In this document: positions 40,903-53,020 of the stretch, in pieces
Position numbering within the stretch: the stretch's first letter is position 1
Layout: every line of letters starts with the position of its first letter
Source: Hippopus hippopus
Taxonomy: Eukaryota > Mollusca > Bivalvia > Cardiida > Cardiidae
Direction of reading: 5' to 3'
NCBI GenBank assembly: GCA_946811185.2
Contig: OX328112.1
Span: forward strand, 28,545,442-28,609,441
DNA length: 64,000 bases
The notes under the pieces: model-generated
The model's database searches: none
The model's input: only the letters and a program-made list of their open reading frames with translations
Told to the model about the DNA's origin: nothing
Position numbers and translations under genes: made by a program

Positions 40903-41145
40903 CTTTTTACCCTTTACCCCACATTACAGAGTTTTACTAACCCTCAAGAAGAAGCCTTTAGGAAACATTGAGGGAAAAGGAGAAAATGCTGGTAACCAGC
41001 ATTTTCTCCTTTTCCCCACAATGTTTTCTATCCTGTCAAAGACAAATCTCACCATAGCACCATAGGAGCATTATTTTACCTGTTGTCTGCTAATGTTTTG
41101 AATTTGGACCAGTCTAAAACTTTGTCGTTTGGTAAAGAGTTAAGT
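40903..41145 (+). mobile_element. piggyBac-like palindromic MITE copy
   Basis: 'accctttaccccacattaca' left end. The hairpin core gaaaatgctggtaaccagca / ttttctcc (about 40982-41010) is perfect. Right end 'gtcgtttggtaaagagttaa'. Confidence 0.82.
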
Positions 41146-41229
41146 CTGATATCTGTGAGAGAGAAGGGAAGGTTAAAAGGGTTAAAATAAGAAGTTAGAG
41201 TGAGAGGCAAACAGGATAACATAGGATTG

Positions 41230-41372
41230 GAGAGAGAGAGAGAGAGAGAGAGAGCCAGAGAGAGAGAGAGAACAAGGGAGAGAGAGAGAGCCAGAGAGAG
41301 AAAGAGAACAGGAGAGAGAGAGAGAGAGAGAGGGCCAGGAAGAAAGAGAGGGCCAGGAAAAGAGAGAGACAG

Positions 41373-41411
<39 letters not shown>

Positions 41412-41506
41412 AAGAGAGAGAGAGCTAGAGATGACGAGAGAGATGACTAGAGAGAGAGAGACAGAGAGAGAAAGAGAAAGAGAGAGCCGGCGAGAGAAAG
41501 GGAAAA

Positions 41507-41544
<38 letters not shown>
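41230..41544. repeat. (GA)n microsatellite cluster
   Basis: Long GA runs are broken by 'gcca', 'acaag' and 'tgacta'. Plus-strand Arg/Glu and minus-strand Ser/Leu open frames of 60-75 aa over it are artefacts of the dinucleotide repeat. Confidence 0.95.
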
Positions 41545-42117
41545 ATGCAATCGCATGAAACACGAACAAGACTTGGTCTAATATTCGACAAGACAGAACA
41601 ACAAACAATTGTTCATGATATGCATTATGCAAACATCTCACGCAAAATAAAAACCTAATAAACCACATCTGTCGCTATTTTCAAATAACAAGTCTAATAT
41701 GGTAATCCATTAAATCTTGCGATGCTAAAAATAATCTTTTTGGAAAATGCCGTGCTTTTCCGGACAATGAAGAAATTCGAGACAAGTAGGTCCAGGCCGC
41801 TCAATCTGATCTAGGTAATATAAACAAGAAAAAAAAAATTTAAACAAAAGATAGTCGGCGTAAGAAGACCTGGAATACGAATATTTGCCTGCAAATGCCT
41901 GCAGAATAAGCATGTCTACATTTTTGACCAATCGCAATTTACTACTTATACATTCCAGACTAATTCCAAGAAGTAAGTCAAAAGCCAGCTTTTATAGCTA
42001 AGTAGGAAAATGCTGAGAACACAGTGCAGATTTACGTCCCGCAGCTTCCCGTACTCTGATGAAAAAAAAGTCCATTCCAAGAACACTACTTAAAGGCTCT
42101 TCTTTTTTACATACCGG
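41545..42117. other. Non-coding spacer
   Basis: No supported feature. Confidence 0.4.
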
Positions 42118-42175
42118 ATAGTGTAGATCTAGATCAGATTGTACATTTTGTCCAGCCCCGATTTTAGTCTACAAA
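42118..42175. mobile_element. Degraded GATCAGACTGCAC palindrome copy
   Basis: 'ggatagtgtagatctagatc', 'agattgtacattttgtccag', 'gattttagtctacaaagcgc'. The right arm is eroded. Confidence 0.6.
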
Positions 42176-42299
42176 GCGCGAAAGGTAGACAAAACTACGT
42201 GTACCTCTTTCGCCATTCATGAAACAAACATCTGACACGACCTTTTAAATCAAAGACGAACGTGATGATCCACTTAATTGGCACTCTTTAATTGAGTAA

Positions 42300-42405
42300 T
42301 GATGGTGATAGTCAGGAGCATTTTCTCTTTTTTCTACAATATTTTCAAAGGTAATCGTTGTCAGGCTCATTAAAACACAGCCTTGTTTCCCAAAGGGTTA
42401 AACCT
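42300..42405 (-). mobile_element. Half copy of the piggyBac-like MITE
   Basis: 'agtcaggagcattttctctt', 'acaatattttcaaagg', 'cccaaagggttaa'. The right half, reversed. Confidence 0.65.
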
Positions 42406-42465
42406 ACATCTTGATAAAAAAGAAAGCTATAGTGTCAAGATACCCTGTAAATATATTAACTCTTT

Positions 42466-42696
42466 ATTAACTCTTTACCAAACGACAAGATTTTAGACTC
42501 GTCCAAATTGAAAGCATTTGCAGACAACAAAATTAATGTGACTCAAAAATTGAAGTTTGTTTTGGGTAGCGTAGAAAACATTGTGGGAAAAGGAGAAAAT
42601 GCTAGTTACCAGCATTTTCTCCTCTTCCCACGGATGTTTTCAAAAGGCTTCTTCCTCAGGGTCGTGAAAACCAGGGATTGTTTGGTGAAGGGTTAA
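42466..42696 (-). mobile_element. piggyBac-like palindromic MITE, reverse orientation
   Basis: 'ctctttaccaaacgacaaga', 'aattgaaagcatttgcagac', hairpin 'agaaaatgctagttaccagc' / 'attttctcctcttcccac', 'gggattgtttggtgaagggt' plus TTAA at the end. Confidence 0.8.
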
Positions 42697-42698
42697 AC

Positions 42699-42942
42699 GA
42701 GTCATGCTATGGGAACAGGAGGTTTAATGCATCTGCAAAAATTATCGACCTAGGTCGGCCTGTCCCCGTAGGCTGACCTGGGTCGAAACTTTTTGATATT
42801 GTTAACTTTTCTGCGTGTCAACGGACCATCCTAACTCATAATCGGTTTGTAGGAAAAAACAAACAAAAGATCCATATTATACGACAATTCGCTTTACATT
42901 ATGCATTACGAAGATGAATTAAATCCCCATTTGCAAGAGCGC
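42699..42942. mobile_element. GAGCCATGCTC-family MITE copy
   Basis: 'gagtcatgctatgggaacag', 'cgacctaggtcggcctgtcc' (altered palindrome), 'tatgcattacgaagatga', 'ttgcaagagcgct'. It directly follows the preceding MITE. Confidence 0.75.
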
Positions 42943-43714
42943 TACTTATTGATACTTTCTTTGCGGAAACTTATTATTCACCGAAACCTCTGTCATCAGA
43001 CTACAATTATCAAGTTCACAAACTTTTCTGCAGATAAAACCTTTCAAAATACACACAACGTCTAGAAAACAAAAACGAACGATATCTTTTATCTGTTCCA
43101 AATTAATGTCGTACTTTCGAGACACTGCCAGTAAATTGTGTTCACACAGTAGCCTACACATCCTGTTTATTTTCATAGAGGTGAGCTCACCGAATTACAC
43201 ACCAGAAAGAAAAAAAAATCACCTTACAATAAATCCTGAACGCTGACACTATCCAGAGAACTATTGTATAAACCTAGTTAATATCCGCAATGGCGTGTTA
43301 TCCGATTTTAATTGAATATTCTGCGGCAGTCTCAATTGATAGTGACAAAACCATTCGGCACAACTCGGTCGTTTCCGTAACAAATCTAAATAAATAAATT
43401 AACGGATTACCCGAAGTTTGCCGAATGAGCCATTCGGAAAACCTCCAGGATCCGTATGTCAGATGAAGTTACGGGATTTGCCGAGCTGTAATGACATGTG
43501 ACACACCACACATTCTTTCAGGGCTCAGGCAGATAACAATACATGTAATGTTAATGATTTAAGGTTGTGCAATAAGAAATTCAGAATTTGCAAACGAGAA
43601 GTTACGTCTTGCAGTATAACAGTGGTTTTGAAGAAATATTGTGTTAAGAGGAGAAATCGCTCGATAATTTTACGCAAAAAGTGTGCAAAACAAAGACCCA
43701 ATAAACACTTTTAA
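42943..43714. other. Non-coding region
   Basis: The 76-aa minus frame at 42946-43176 has no domain signature. 'cattcggcac', 'tgccgaatgagccattcgg' and 'gatttgccgagc' are recurring words at 43350-43480 but do not form a clear repeat. Confidence 0.4.
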
Positions 43715-43915
43715 CACTTAACCTCTTACCGCACTATCCCGAGTTTTAATAATCCTGGAAGAAACCTTTAGAAAACATTGTTGGAAAAGGAGAAATTGCT
43801 GGTAACTACCTTATCACGGAAGAAAAACTCCATCAGTTGAGCCACATTTAAATTGTCTGCAAATACTTTCAATTTGGACAAGCCAACATTTTCGTCGAGT
43901 GGTAGAGTTAACATA
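43715..43915 (+). mobile_element. piggyBac-like MITE, one hairpin arm deleted
   Basis: 'taacctcttaccgcactatc', 'gaaaacattgttggaaaagg', 'agaaattgctggtaac', then directly the distal part 'aattgtctgcaaatactttc' and 'gtcgagtggtagagttaa'. Confidence 0.75.
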
Positions 43916-43919
43916 GCAC

Positions 43920-44307
43920 CAGGGCCCGCTTTCACGAAAAAACTTAAGTCTCTTATTTTACTTAAGTCAGCAAACAGACCCATTTTCAACTTAAGTTGAC
44001 TTCATTATTTCAGACACATTTCACTGACATTAACAGACTTTAGAAACATTTTCAAATCCTAAGTTGACACAACGTTTCAGACTCAGCTCAGCTAAATAGT
44101 GGACTTAAGTCATTTAAACAGACTTAAGTCTATTAATTTGCTGAGTTGACTGTGAAATTTTGTGTCAACTTAGACTTAAGAAACATTCTTAAGTCTGTTA
44201 ATATTAGTAAAATAAGTTTCAAGTAACAAACTCAAGTCACAAATGGGGTCCGTCAGCAGACTTGAGCAAAATAAGAAACTTAAGTTTATTTGTGAAACCC
44301 GGCCCTG
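43920..44307. mobile_element. Foldback MITE rich in TTAAGTC words
   Basis: Ends 'cagggcccgctttcacgaaa' and 'tttgtgaaacccggccctg' are inverted. ACTTAAGT/TTAAGTC words recur at least ten times on both strands across the 388 bp (for example 43945, 43962, 43992, 44104, 44123, 44190, 44280). No coding potential. Confidence 0.75.
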
Positions 44308-44689
44308 TACATCTGCAGACGATTTTTTACGTCTTGCTTGGTGAAGGAAATTTTTCTTCTTTTTTTTCCCAACAATGTGTTCAACAAAACCGCGATGCTC
44401 GTCATTTCACCAATAAATACTTCATGAAGCTATTTTAAAAAAATCGTTTGCTGCAAATTTGTTTCATAAAGTAGTCAGTCAGCCCATCAACTGGAAACTG
44501 AAATTTACACTAGTGAATAAAGTAATCGAGTCATTCTGTGGCAATAGCCGGTTTAACGTATCTCTATGGTAATGCGGCGTTAAACTCTTTTCCTGCTGAA
44601 TAAGTATAATGAAACTTTTAAATCGATAGTAAAACCCCAAATTTTCCTAAGTCAAAGGTTTTTTTAAAGGAAACCTATGCCCTTTTCGG

Positions 44690-44757
44690 GCAGTGTAGAT
44701 CAAAGATCAGACTGCACGTTTTGTGCAGTCTGATCTTGATCTGCTATGTCCGCAAAA
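44690..44757. mobile_element. GATCAGACTGCAC palindrome copy (perfect core)
   Basis: 'cgggcagtgtagatcaaaga', then tcagactgcacgttttgtgc and complement, then 'cttgatctgctatgtccgca'. Confidence 0.8.
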
Positions 44758-47700
44758 GGTCCTGGAGTCGCGCTTAGCAGCCTAAGGGTTAAAGGGGCTT
44801 GCAATTTCGTCTTTAACAAATTTCTAGTTTTTGCCTTTGTGTAAACAACACAACAATGTGTCAATATTTAAAACCAGAAAACACAAGATAAAAGAATTTT
44901 TGAGAGTGAAGAAAAGAAAATTCATCCTTGAGCAGAAGCCAGTTCTGTCCTAAAGATCGAATGTGTCTTCCTTTGCGAGCACCTGTTTTTATCACGTGAT
45001 CAAGCTTGTATCATTTGCATTTGATACGTGCTCCTCCGGATTGAGCTGTTTCTTGTCTTACTAAACATTTCCCCTTTTTTCCGGTTTTGGTGATTGAGGA
45101 TTAACTTTTTGTACATCTAGTAAATCTCTAATGTTACTTTTGGAGGTCATATATGAGTTTTGTATTGTAGATGTAAAGGAGAGTGCATTATCATCTAAGT
45201 TTTGAATGCAAGAACACTCGGTGAATTTTGAGACTGGATTCTTGAGTGTTCAGTCAGTTCGCAATATTTTCTACCTTTCGATCGTTACACGTCAGTGAAA
45301 CCTTTACAATTCTTACATACGCTTTGTACGAGCCTGTATAGTCTGGAAAATCTATTCCTAAAACTATGTTTTCAGGTCAGACAAAGCGCAATAAAGGCGG
45401 CCTCAAGTGTAGCTCTACTTTCTTGCACGTTTTTACCAGTTTCAAGTGATCCAACTTAATTAGTGTATAAAATGTACAAAATATACATTATCGAATTTAA
45501 AATGCACTGATGGGGTATGGATTAAGTATAAATTGGGCTACGAATCAGTTTTGAAAGTAGCCCTATTTTCGGATGTTATATCGGTCCGTTGAAATTCGGA
45601 TACATAAAATATTTCTGAAATATAGTTTTTTATCTATAAGATCGACAAGTAAAATAACTCACTGACATAACTTTATTGCAACCGAGTTGTTTTCAATTTA
45701 GCCTATAGATCAACTTGATCAAATGAAATAACAATATTCCGTTATCTCTGAATATTACCCAGGGGGCCGCCATTTTTGCGGTTCGCCAGAATTATTCTCA
45801 AAGTAGGGCGGGGTATTAGACTATAGACTGTAGAGCCCCAGGCGCCCATGGGAAACTTTTAAGGTATACTGTTCAAAATTGCTAAAGGCAGAATGAGTGG
45901 CAACAAATCGATCCCAAAACTAATCCGAAAAATGAAGTGCCCCTCAGCAAGGCAGGCTAACAGGAATTGATACTTGCTAGCACATGGCTCTTTCATACTT
46001 TACCATTCGAACTAAATCACATTTATTTATATAAACCAATCTGGTCTACAGGCATGCAGACGTAAGACTCTCTCTCTGTTTTTCGTGCTTACTTCACAAA
46101 ATGCAACTACAGTTTCATCGCGCATTATTAGCCAGTCGCCGAATCTTTCTCCGAGTTAAGCACTTTCGTTTTCCTATTTCCACCTTTAGTTATTTTTACA
46201 TTCTTCTCTATTTTTTTTTAATTAAAACCTTTAAACGATGAGAATCTTCCCTTCTACTATCTCGGAAGCCATGGTATAATGCAGGACGAATTTCTCCGTG
46301 AAATAAGTATTTATTGATAAATTCTATTTTGGTCCAATCAAAAGTCGTTTTTCAAACAGGCAACCAGAAATTCTTCCAGAAATAATCCGAGTTTACTTGG
46401 CCACTAAACTCGGCTGATTCCGTACTGGAATCTCTGTTGCCAGATGTTCCGCGAGAGCCATAAATAACAAGGTATATAGCCTCAAACGAAGGAAATACAG
46501 AGAGGCAATAAACTTTATTGATACGGCACTCGGAGATCAGTTGACTTGCAATATATGCCAGACATACGAGATTTCTGAATTCAAAATGAATGCGTTGTCT
46601 GCGCATGTCATATTCTTCGAAGATTCGACCTGTCTGCTATGAGGCATCACTATCCTGTACAGGATAAATATTAATACGCGTCGTGTAAACTAACACTCGC
46701 CGCTAATAAAGTAGCAATGGAGAAAATGGCTCTGTGGAAAATACCTCTGTGGGAAAATCTAGCCTGTTTTTCGCTCCAAATTTCTTAGAAATGTAATTAT
46801 TTCAAACGGGAAAAATAGTTTTCACAAATACTATTGTTTTACTGCACATTTTTGAATATATGTTCTAAATAGAGACTTTGGAGAAACCAGGATTCGTGCA
46901 GGGTTTTCCCACAGACTTACCAACAAGAAGTGTCTGGGCTCATACCAAAGCTATTACCCAAGCCTGTAGGGGCTGTTTTTATAAATGACTGGTGCATAGG
47001 TTACATGATAGCTAACCATAGCTGAATGAATCGTACCAGGTAGCGTTTTATTGGGTAAAAGTTTATTTTTTTTTTCTAAAACTCGAAGTAGACATAACGG
47101 TTGTCGTTTTTAAAAGTAGTCCGGTTCTGTACCCAGAATGTCCAAACGATATACGTCTGTATTTGAAAAATACCACCTAGCGGAAGATAATGAAATGAAC
47201 GTGGAGCCGTTTTTACAAACAACGCTTTATTTTCGGTACGTCACTTCCTGTTAAGGTTATTTTCCAATCTTAAAACCTGTCACGCGCTTTTTTCCTCTAC
47301 CAAGGAGTTGTAGCACACGCAGCGTGCCCCATATTATTATCAAGGATTGTAGGAAGAGCGCGTGATGCATGCCGCTACCCATCAAGGAAAGCGGAATCAA
47401 GTGATTTATACCTCAGAACCGACGCAGAGGAAGGTACCATCACCAGAGAGCTATTAGACGTCTTGCATGCAGCTACCGTAGACATAAGAGGTAGGCTACG
47501 ACAGAAGATGGAGGAAAAGGTTTAAGAAATGGATCTACATAACCAATCATAAATAACTTAACCGATGAGCATGGAATCTGTACTGTAGAAAGGTAAGTAG
47601 GGAATACTTGGTTTACTGTCACGTATGGGTGGGATAGTCATCGTAACCAATTCAATGGCCCTAGTAAGCGGAAAAAAAAACTTGTTCCCTATATTTGACT

Positions 47701-47969
47701 TAAGCAACAGGTGTCGTCTGCTATGGAATGTGACGTAAGTCGATTTTTCATGTTTTCGCGGGCGCGTAACTGGCACGTATGAGTCGGAATTCGACGTAAC
47801 TGGGTTGTTTCTTGTCACCGTATGAAGAGATTTAAAAAAAAAATAGTTCCCTGTGTTTGATTTATGCAATAGGAAGCAGTTGCTACTGAAAGAGTTTTCA
47901 GTCTTTTTTAGCCAATTGTGACATTATTTTCTGGGGTTTCTACACTGTACATTGATCATCTTAGCATAT
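44758..47969. other. Longest feature-poor stretch
   Basis: About 3.2 kb in which I could not support any gene, SINE or member of the palindromic families. The frames at 46352-46606 (84 aa) and 47558-47869 (103 aa) lack recognisable domains. A pair of related sequences ('cttgttccctatatttgact' at about 47680 and 'agttccctgtgtttgattta' at about 47845) may be an old duplication. Host regulatory or UTR sequence could be here but cannot be shown. Confidence 0.4.
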
Positions 47970-48625
47970 TCAAAGTATCAATGTGCAGTATGGCAGCTGG
48001 CCTGAATTAGAAAAGCAAATCGAATCAAGGGATCAAGGGAAGTCACTCTTGCAAGGTGCTGGAAAACACCAAGACAAGGTCTTCTGCCACCCTGTTTTCT
48101 TAAATTTTCGCCCATTGTCAGTGAAATCTGGTATGTGTGGATGGTGCATGCATAGCAGTTTGCCAAGGACTGCATAACAGCCTTCAAAGAAGACTTAAAT
48201 CCACTTTTTTGCCGTTTTTTGTTCACTGTTTTCTATCGATATTTTCGGGCGCCATTTCGAATTTCTCAAAGCTTTCTGATTGGATGATTTTGAGGGTGTA
48301 TTCAAAATATCAATGTGCAGTATGGCAGCTGGCCGGAATTAGAAAAGCAAATCGAATCAAGGGATCAAGGGAATTCACTCTTGAAAGGTGCTGGAAAACA
48401 CCAAGACAAGGTCTTCTGCCACTCTGTTTTCTTAAACTTTCGCCCATTGTCAGTGAAATCTGGTATGTGCCGATGGTGCATGCATGGCAGTTTGCCAAGG
48501 ACTGCAAGCAGCCTTCAAAGAAGACTTAAAATCCATTTTTTGACGTTTTTTTGTTCACCGTTTTCTATCGATATTTTCGGGCGCCATTCCTAATTTCTCA
48601 AAGCTTTCTGATTGGATGATTTTTG
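47970..48625. repeat. 332-bp direct duplication
   Basis: 'atgtgcagtatggcagctgg' occurs at 47980 and 48312. The two units stay closely similar for the whole length ('gaatcaagggatcaagggaa', 'ggaaaacaccaagacaaggt', 'tcgatattttcgggcgccat', 'gattggatgattttgagggt'). Overlapping 65-130-aa frames occur on both strands of each copy and have no domain signature. The duplication is recent relative to most repeats here. Confidence 0.88.
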
Positions 48626-48830
48626 AGGGTGTGTCTGAGATCTGATTGGCTGATTGAGCACAATTTTGAATTTCTCAAAGCTCCTCTGATTGGATAATTT
48701 GAAGAGAGCCTGAGATTTGATTGGCTGATTGGGCGCCATTATGAATTTCTTAAAGCTTTTCTGATTGGATAATTTGAAGAGAGGGCTGAGATTTGATTGG
48801 CTGATTGGAAGGGGGGATGTCTGTATATCC
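48626..48830. repeat. ~75-bp repeats with ATTGG (inverted CCAAT) words
   Basis: Three units carry 'gattggctgattg', 'atgaatttctcaaagct' and 'ctgattggataatttgaag'. ATTGG occurs repeatedly. The last units derive from the 3' end of the 332-bp duplication. Confidence 0.75.
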
Positions 48831-49927
48831 ATGTTAATTCTTCGGGTCATTTGAGCCTTTTCTATGGCAAAGAGGGTTAGACCCTTACACCAAGACCTTT
48901 TTTGGGTCCTGATTGTCAGAGGTTGAATCCTCAACTTTGCCATTTTATCTACATGTATTTTATCTATTTTTATTATCAGTTATTCTTACATCTTATTGTA
49001 TTTTACTGGCCTTTTTCTAAATTCTTCGAACAAGATTTTTTATTGGAAAAAGTTTATGCAACAGCAACTGGTTGCTTCTGAAAGTGTCGTAAGTTATGTT
49101 CATCATCAATTTGACTTGTAATAGTAATATTACCTAATATGCAACCCACAAAATCCAATACTTCCAGCACCATGTCCATAGCTTGTTGGAATATTGTGGA
49201 TGGACTTGAAACTCTTTATGGAAGCTTTAGATACTGTTTACATGGATATATACAAGTATAAAAATATTTGCAAATTACTCATTACTGAAATGTTCGCGAG
49301 TTCAAAACATGTGTTATTTGTTGGTACAGTATATTTGTGATAAAATACACAAAAAGGAAAGTTTGCAATTTTTTTGAATTTGCAAAATCACAAAAATTTC
49401 CACATCACAATAATTTCCTCTTCTACAGTATCAGTAATGCCCCGTATATTGTGAATTTGTCACATAGTCATGCGACTTCTCATTTAATCATACATGTGAG
49501 TACACATGACCTATGTCAATTTCTTTAAACTTTTGTCCCCAATCTAATTTCATGAACACATCTTTTGCTGTTGGTAATGGATATTCTGCTGTATCAATTA
49601 CAAGATTAAACGTGACTTTGAAATTTCCTTAAATTCCAAGTATACTGTCATATTTTAATACTCAGGCCTCTGCCAACCCTCAGAAAGTTACTGCTCCCAG
49701 GCCTGAGAATTAGGAGAAGTTTTTCAAAATGGGGAGAAATGGTCAGACTTTCAGAAGTTTAGACAGACATTAAAAACAGGATGTGAGCTGAGTTATACAA
49801 GCAAATAGTATTTTAACAATTAAATAGTTTAATTAAATAGAAAACCATGTCAATTACATGAAGTTATATAATACTTTCTGTCTTTTTAATCAATATCCTT
49901 ATTCATGTTTAGAAACTACTTAAATTT
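48831..49927. other. Non-coding AT-rich region
   Basis: No supported feature. Confidence 0.4.
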
Positions 49928-50140
49928 TTGCAACACAACAAAATTTTAGACCAGTCATATTGAAAACATTTGCATACGACAAATAAAATGGGGCACAAAT
50001 GACAGTATTCTGTCTTTGAGATCTTTGAAAACATTGTGGAAAGAGAACAAAATGGTGATTTTCTTCTTTTACCACAATGTTTTCAAAAGCCTTCCTCTTC
50101 AGGGTCTTTAATACTCGGGACTGTGGGGTAAAGAGTTAAA
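49928..50140 (-). mobile_element. piggyBac-like MITE, reverse, shortened hairpin
   Basis: 'aaaattttagaccagtcata', 'ttgaaaacatttgcatacga', 'gaaaacattgtggaaagaga', 'cttttaccacaatgttttca' and end 'gactgtggggtaaagagtta'. Confidence 0.72.
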
Positions 50141-50324
50141 ATATATTTATTGTTTCTTCAGCTTAATTCATACACTTTTTCTATAAAAAACATTATGGAA
50201 AAAGAATGCATTGCATGGTTGAATAATGGTTTCTCTTAGCACAATTTTGTTTTCTTTTTTCTTAAATCTTCCAAGCATTATCATTTCCAAAATCCTGGAC
50301 AGAATTTTTGGCTGAAAATCATTT

Positions 50325-50690
50325 CTTTACCAGGTAAGATAATTTCTGACTATCAAATTGAAAGCATTTGCAGCAGACAAATTTAGATAATGACTCAAAG
50401 GATGTAAATAATGTTAAAAAAGTTATGAAAATATTTTGTCAAAAGGAGAAAAGCTTACTACCAGCATTTTCTCCTTTTGCCACAATGTTTTCAACTTTCT
50501 TATGGTAAGAAAAACCCAGTTTCAAAGAAATTTAAGTAATAAGGCTTGTGCCCAAACTAAAGTTTGGCTTTACTAGTGGCAATAGTCATCAAAGGGTTAG
50601 AACATATTGTGAGACAGGAAAATGCTTGCAACCCCCATTTTCTCCTTTTGCCAGAATGTTTTTCACTTTCTCATGGTATGTAATTTAAGA
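50325..50690 (-). mobile_element. Two degraded piggyBac-like MITE copies
   Basis: Copy one (about 50325-50510) has 'attgaaagcatttgcagcag' and 'accagcattttctccttttg'. Copy two (about 50590-50690) has 'acatattgtgagacaggaaa', 'cccattttctccttttgcca' and 'gtttttcactttctcatgg'. Both lack a perfect hairpin. Confidence 0.6.
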
Positions 50691-50879
50691 CTTGTCTATA
50701 CACAACTTACAAGAATGTTTCCATCAATTTTAATATACCAGTCAAACCTTCCAAGTCAGTTTTTTAGAGAACTTGTTACCTTTCGCATGGCTGGTCAATA
50801 CACTAATATCACTGTCTCTATCAACTTTGACAGCTTTCAGTTTATTACTTTTACGCAAAAAGCCCTTCAACCACTCGGC

Positions 50880-53020
50880 TAGAGACTACGAAGATAAGTT
50901 TGTCTGGGACAATTTTGGTGTTGCCCATTCAAAGTTGGGACTTTTTCCCACTATCAACTAGTCTTTCTAATTCTGTTTAGTGCAAACGGTACAGGTCTTG
51001 GTTTGCAAAATTTTGGACTGGAGTCATCACTAAAATCAGTTTTGCTTCAGTACCTTTCATTACTCCATTATTTGTATCAAACAAGGAAGAGTATTTTGTC
51101 TACACGGGGCTGAAAAAAAGTGATAAAATTAGCTGGGTCCGGGACCTTTTGGCCCTTACAGCAGGAGGCTCCAAAGTATACTTTGGTAGGTTCACGCCTT
51201 TTTTTTTTTTCAGTCATTGTACAGAGTAGTGGTATTTCTGCAGAAGACCAAAAAAAAAAACCTGACCATTGCTTTTACTCTGGTGGCTTCAGTGGAAGAA
51301 TGATGTTCAAACAATTAAGCAATTAGCACTTTTATGTAGACCAAGAAGAAATTTGCAATTTGGAATATTTTTTATTGCGTAAGTCTTCTTATGGAGCAAC
51401 TTGAACGGCTGCATCGTGGAAACGAAACCCACAACCAACTTTCATTTCATGTTGTTGGAAGATCCCAACCTGCTCTTTGTTCTCATATTTTCTATCTCTC
51501 TCCAATTTTGAAAGCTGTTTTATTTTCTTACAGAGTTTTCCATTTAATATTTGATGAAAACCCAAGTTTGAACAAACTGTTTTCATAAACTTTTAGCAAA
51601 AAGCATAGACGATGAATCACTCGTAGATTTTAAGCGGCTTCACCGCATGTACCCATTTATTGATAGCAGGCAAATTGGGAACCAGGGAAAACTGTTGATA
51701 TTACAATGACTGAAATAAGTTTATGTGAGAGTGTCCTCGGGTGGCCGGCGTACGGAAAATTTTCGGAGTAGTTCACGTTTACACGAAGATTGTCCTAAAC
51801 AAGCAGATCTGAATGATCATTAGAACAACTATTCTAAATCTAAGTCATTCCGATTGTTTTTTTCGGGCATCAGACTTTTTACTTTGAACACTGAACAGGT
51901 CCGACCTCCATTTAGACAGGTCCATCGGACCCTCACCTTGTATTTTTCCGCAGGTCCGATCTCCATTTCAGTAGGTCCCGGACCTCGGACCAGCACTATT
52001 TTTCAGCCCTGCAACAATTGCTCTACAGAATCAACTTGGTGATTCCATTTAATATTCTTTCAATCAAGCTGAGTTCCATTAACCAACTTCTTCGAAATAG
52101 AGAAGGACCCTCTCCACACACAACAATTAATGGTAGACTTTTCTTTTGATGACGATATTTGACAGTTACTATACTTTGTCTAGAACTTTACCTCCTGTGC
52201 ATGTTTTTAGCAACACAAAAGATTGCTCAAGTTTCACTTGACTAAAAGTACTTTCATGGAATTTTTCCAAAACAATACTAATAGAGGCCCCTGTATTCCA
52301 TATCACAATCTTTACCCTCAACCTGCACTGAAACATAGATTTCTAAGCTAGATGGTAATCTTAGTGTGAAAAGTGGCCATTCAGCCTCATTTTCATTTTC
52401 AGACTCAAAAAGTTTGATGTTCATTCCGTGAATGAATTTTGGACATTTCTTTTAATTTCACTTGTCCCGTCTGGCCTTAGGCTGTGAACTTTTGTCGGTC
52501 TTTTTATAGCCTTTTTCGAACATATCTTGCCTACGACCTGACCTTTACAGCTATGACACTCGGCGTTCTTGTAGAAACAATTCTGACTGTCATGATTAGT
52601 TTTACCACCCCTAAACCGCTATGTGAACACTTTATCATGGGCCCTTAGTCTTTGACACTTCAATGTCCACCAATTCCATACTTAGTGCCATGTCAACTGA
52701 CTTTTTCAAAGTTAATTCCGCTTCTAAAAATAACTCTCTGAATAATAATGTTCTGTAACCTACAGACCAAACTATGACTCAGCACATCTAAAAATGTCCC
52801 AAACTCACATGATTCACTTAGCCACATCAATTCTGTCAACTGCTGGGTTACAGTTTCATTTTCACTTTGCATTTTACAATGAAACATAAATTGTTCTGCA
52901 ATGATGAAGGTTTCGGTTTGCAGGTTATTTTAGATAATGGTTTTCAACTGGGTCAAAAGTCTTATCATTACTCTTATCATCAACCTTTTGAGATGCAACA
53001 AAATTACAGAGTGGGCTGTA
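50880..53020 (-). pseudogene. Ty3/gypsy retrotransposon remnant (gag, protease, start of RT)
   Basis: On the minus strand, in order: a gag fragment (frame 52693-52887; ...QSENETVTQQLTELMWLSES, CEFGTFL, RDRFVC-like segment); further along a degenerate zinc knuckle (QNCFYKNAECHSCKGQ) near 52540-52600; then an aspartic-protease-like stretch ending in a GPSLF.R.WLMEL-type segment near 52060-52130; after the inserted element at 51105-52011, an RT N-terminal stretch (YSSLFDT, G.MKGTEAKL, KFCKPRPVPFALN) near 51000-51104. The order and motifs are those of Ty3/gypsy pol. Many frameshifts and stops show it is dead. LTRs were not identified. Confidence 0.72.
51105..52011. mobile_element. Nonautonomous hAT-like element inside the gypsy remnant
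   Basis: The ends are inverted: 'cggggctgaaaaaaagtg...' at 51105 and the complement of 'cagggctgaaaaatagtgct' ending at 52011. Both continue into 'gggtccgggacc' type sequence. CAGGGCTG ends suggest the hAT superfamily (inference). I could not find an 8-bp target duplication. GGTCC-rich words cluster near the right end (51898-51990). Its removal reunites the gypsy protease and RT segments. Confidence 0.6.

Noticed and set aside
41200..41668. Arg/Glu-rich and Ser/Leu-rich frames
   Set aside because: Products of the GA dinucleotide repeat.
48137..48529. 130-aa frame over the 332-bp duplication
   Set aside because: It has no known domain, overlaps equally long frames on the other strand, and mirrors the duplicated DNA; a host exon cannot be supported.
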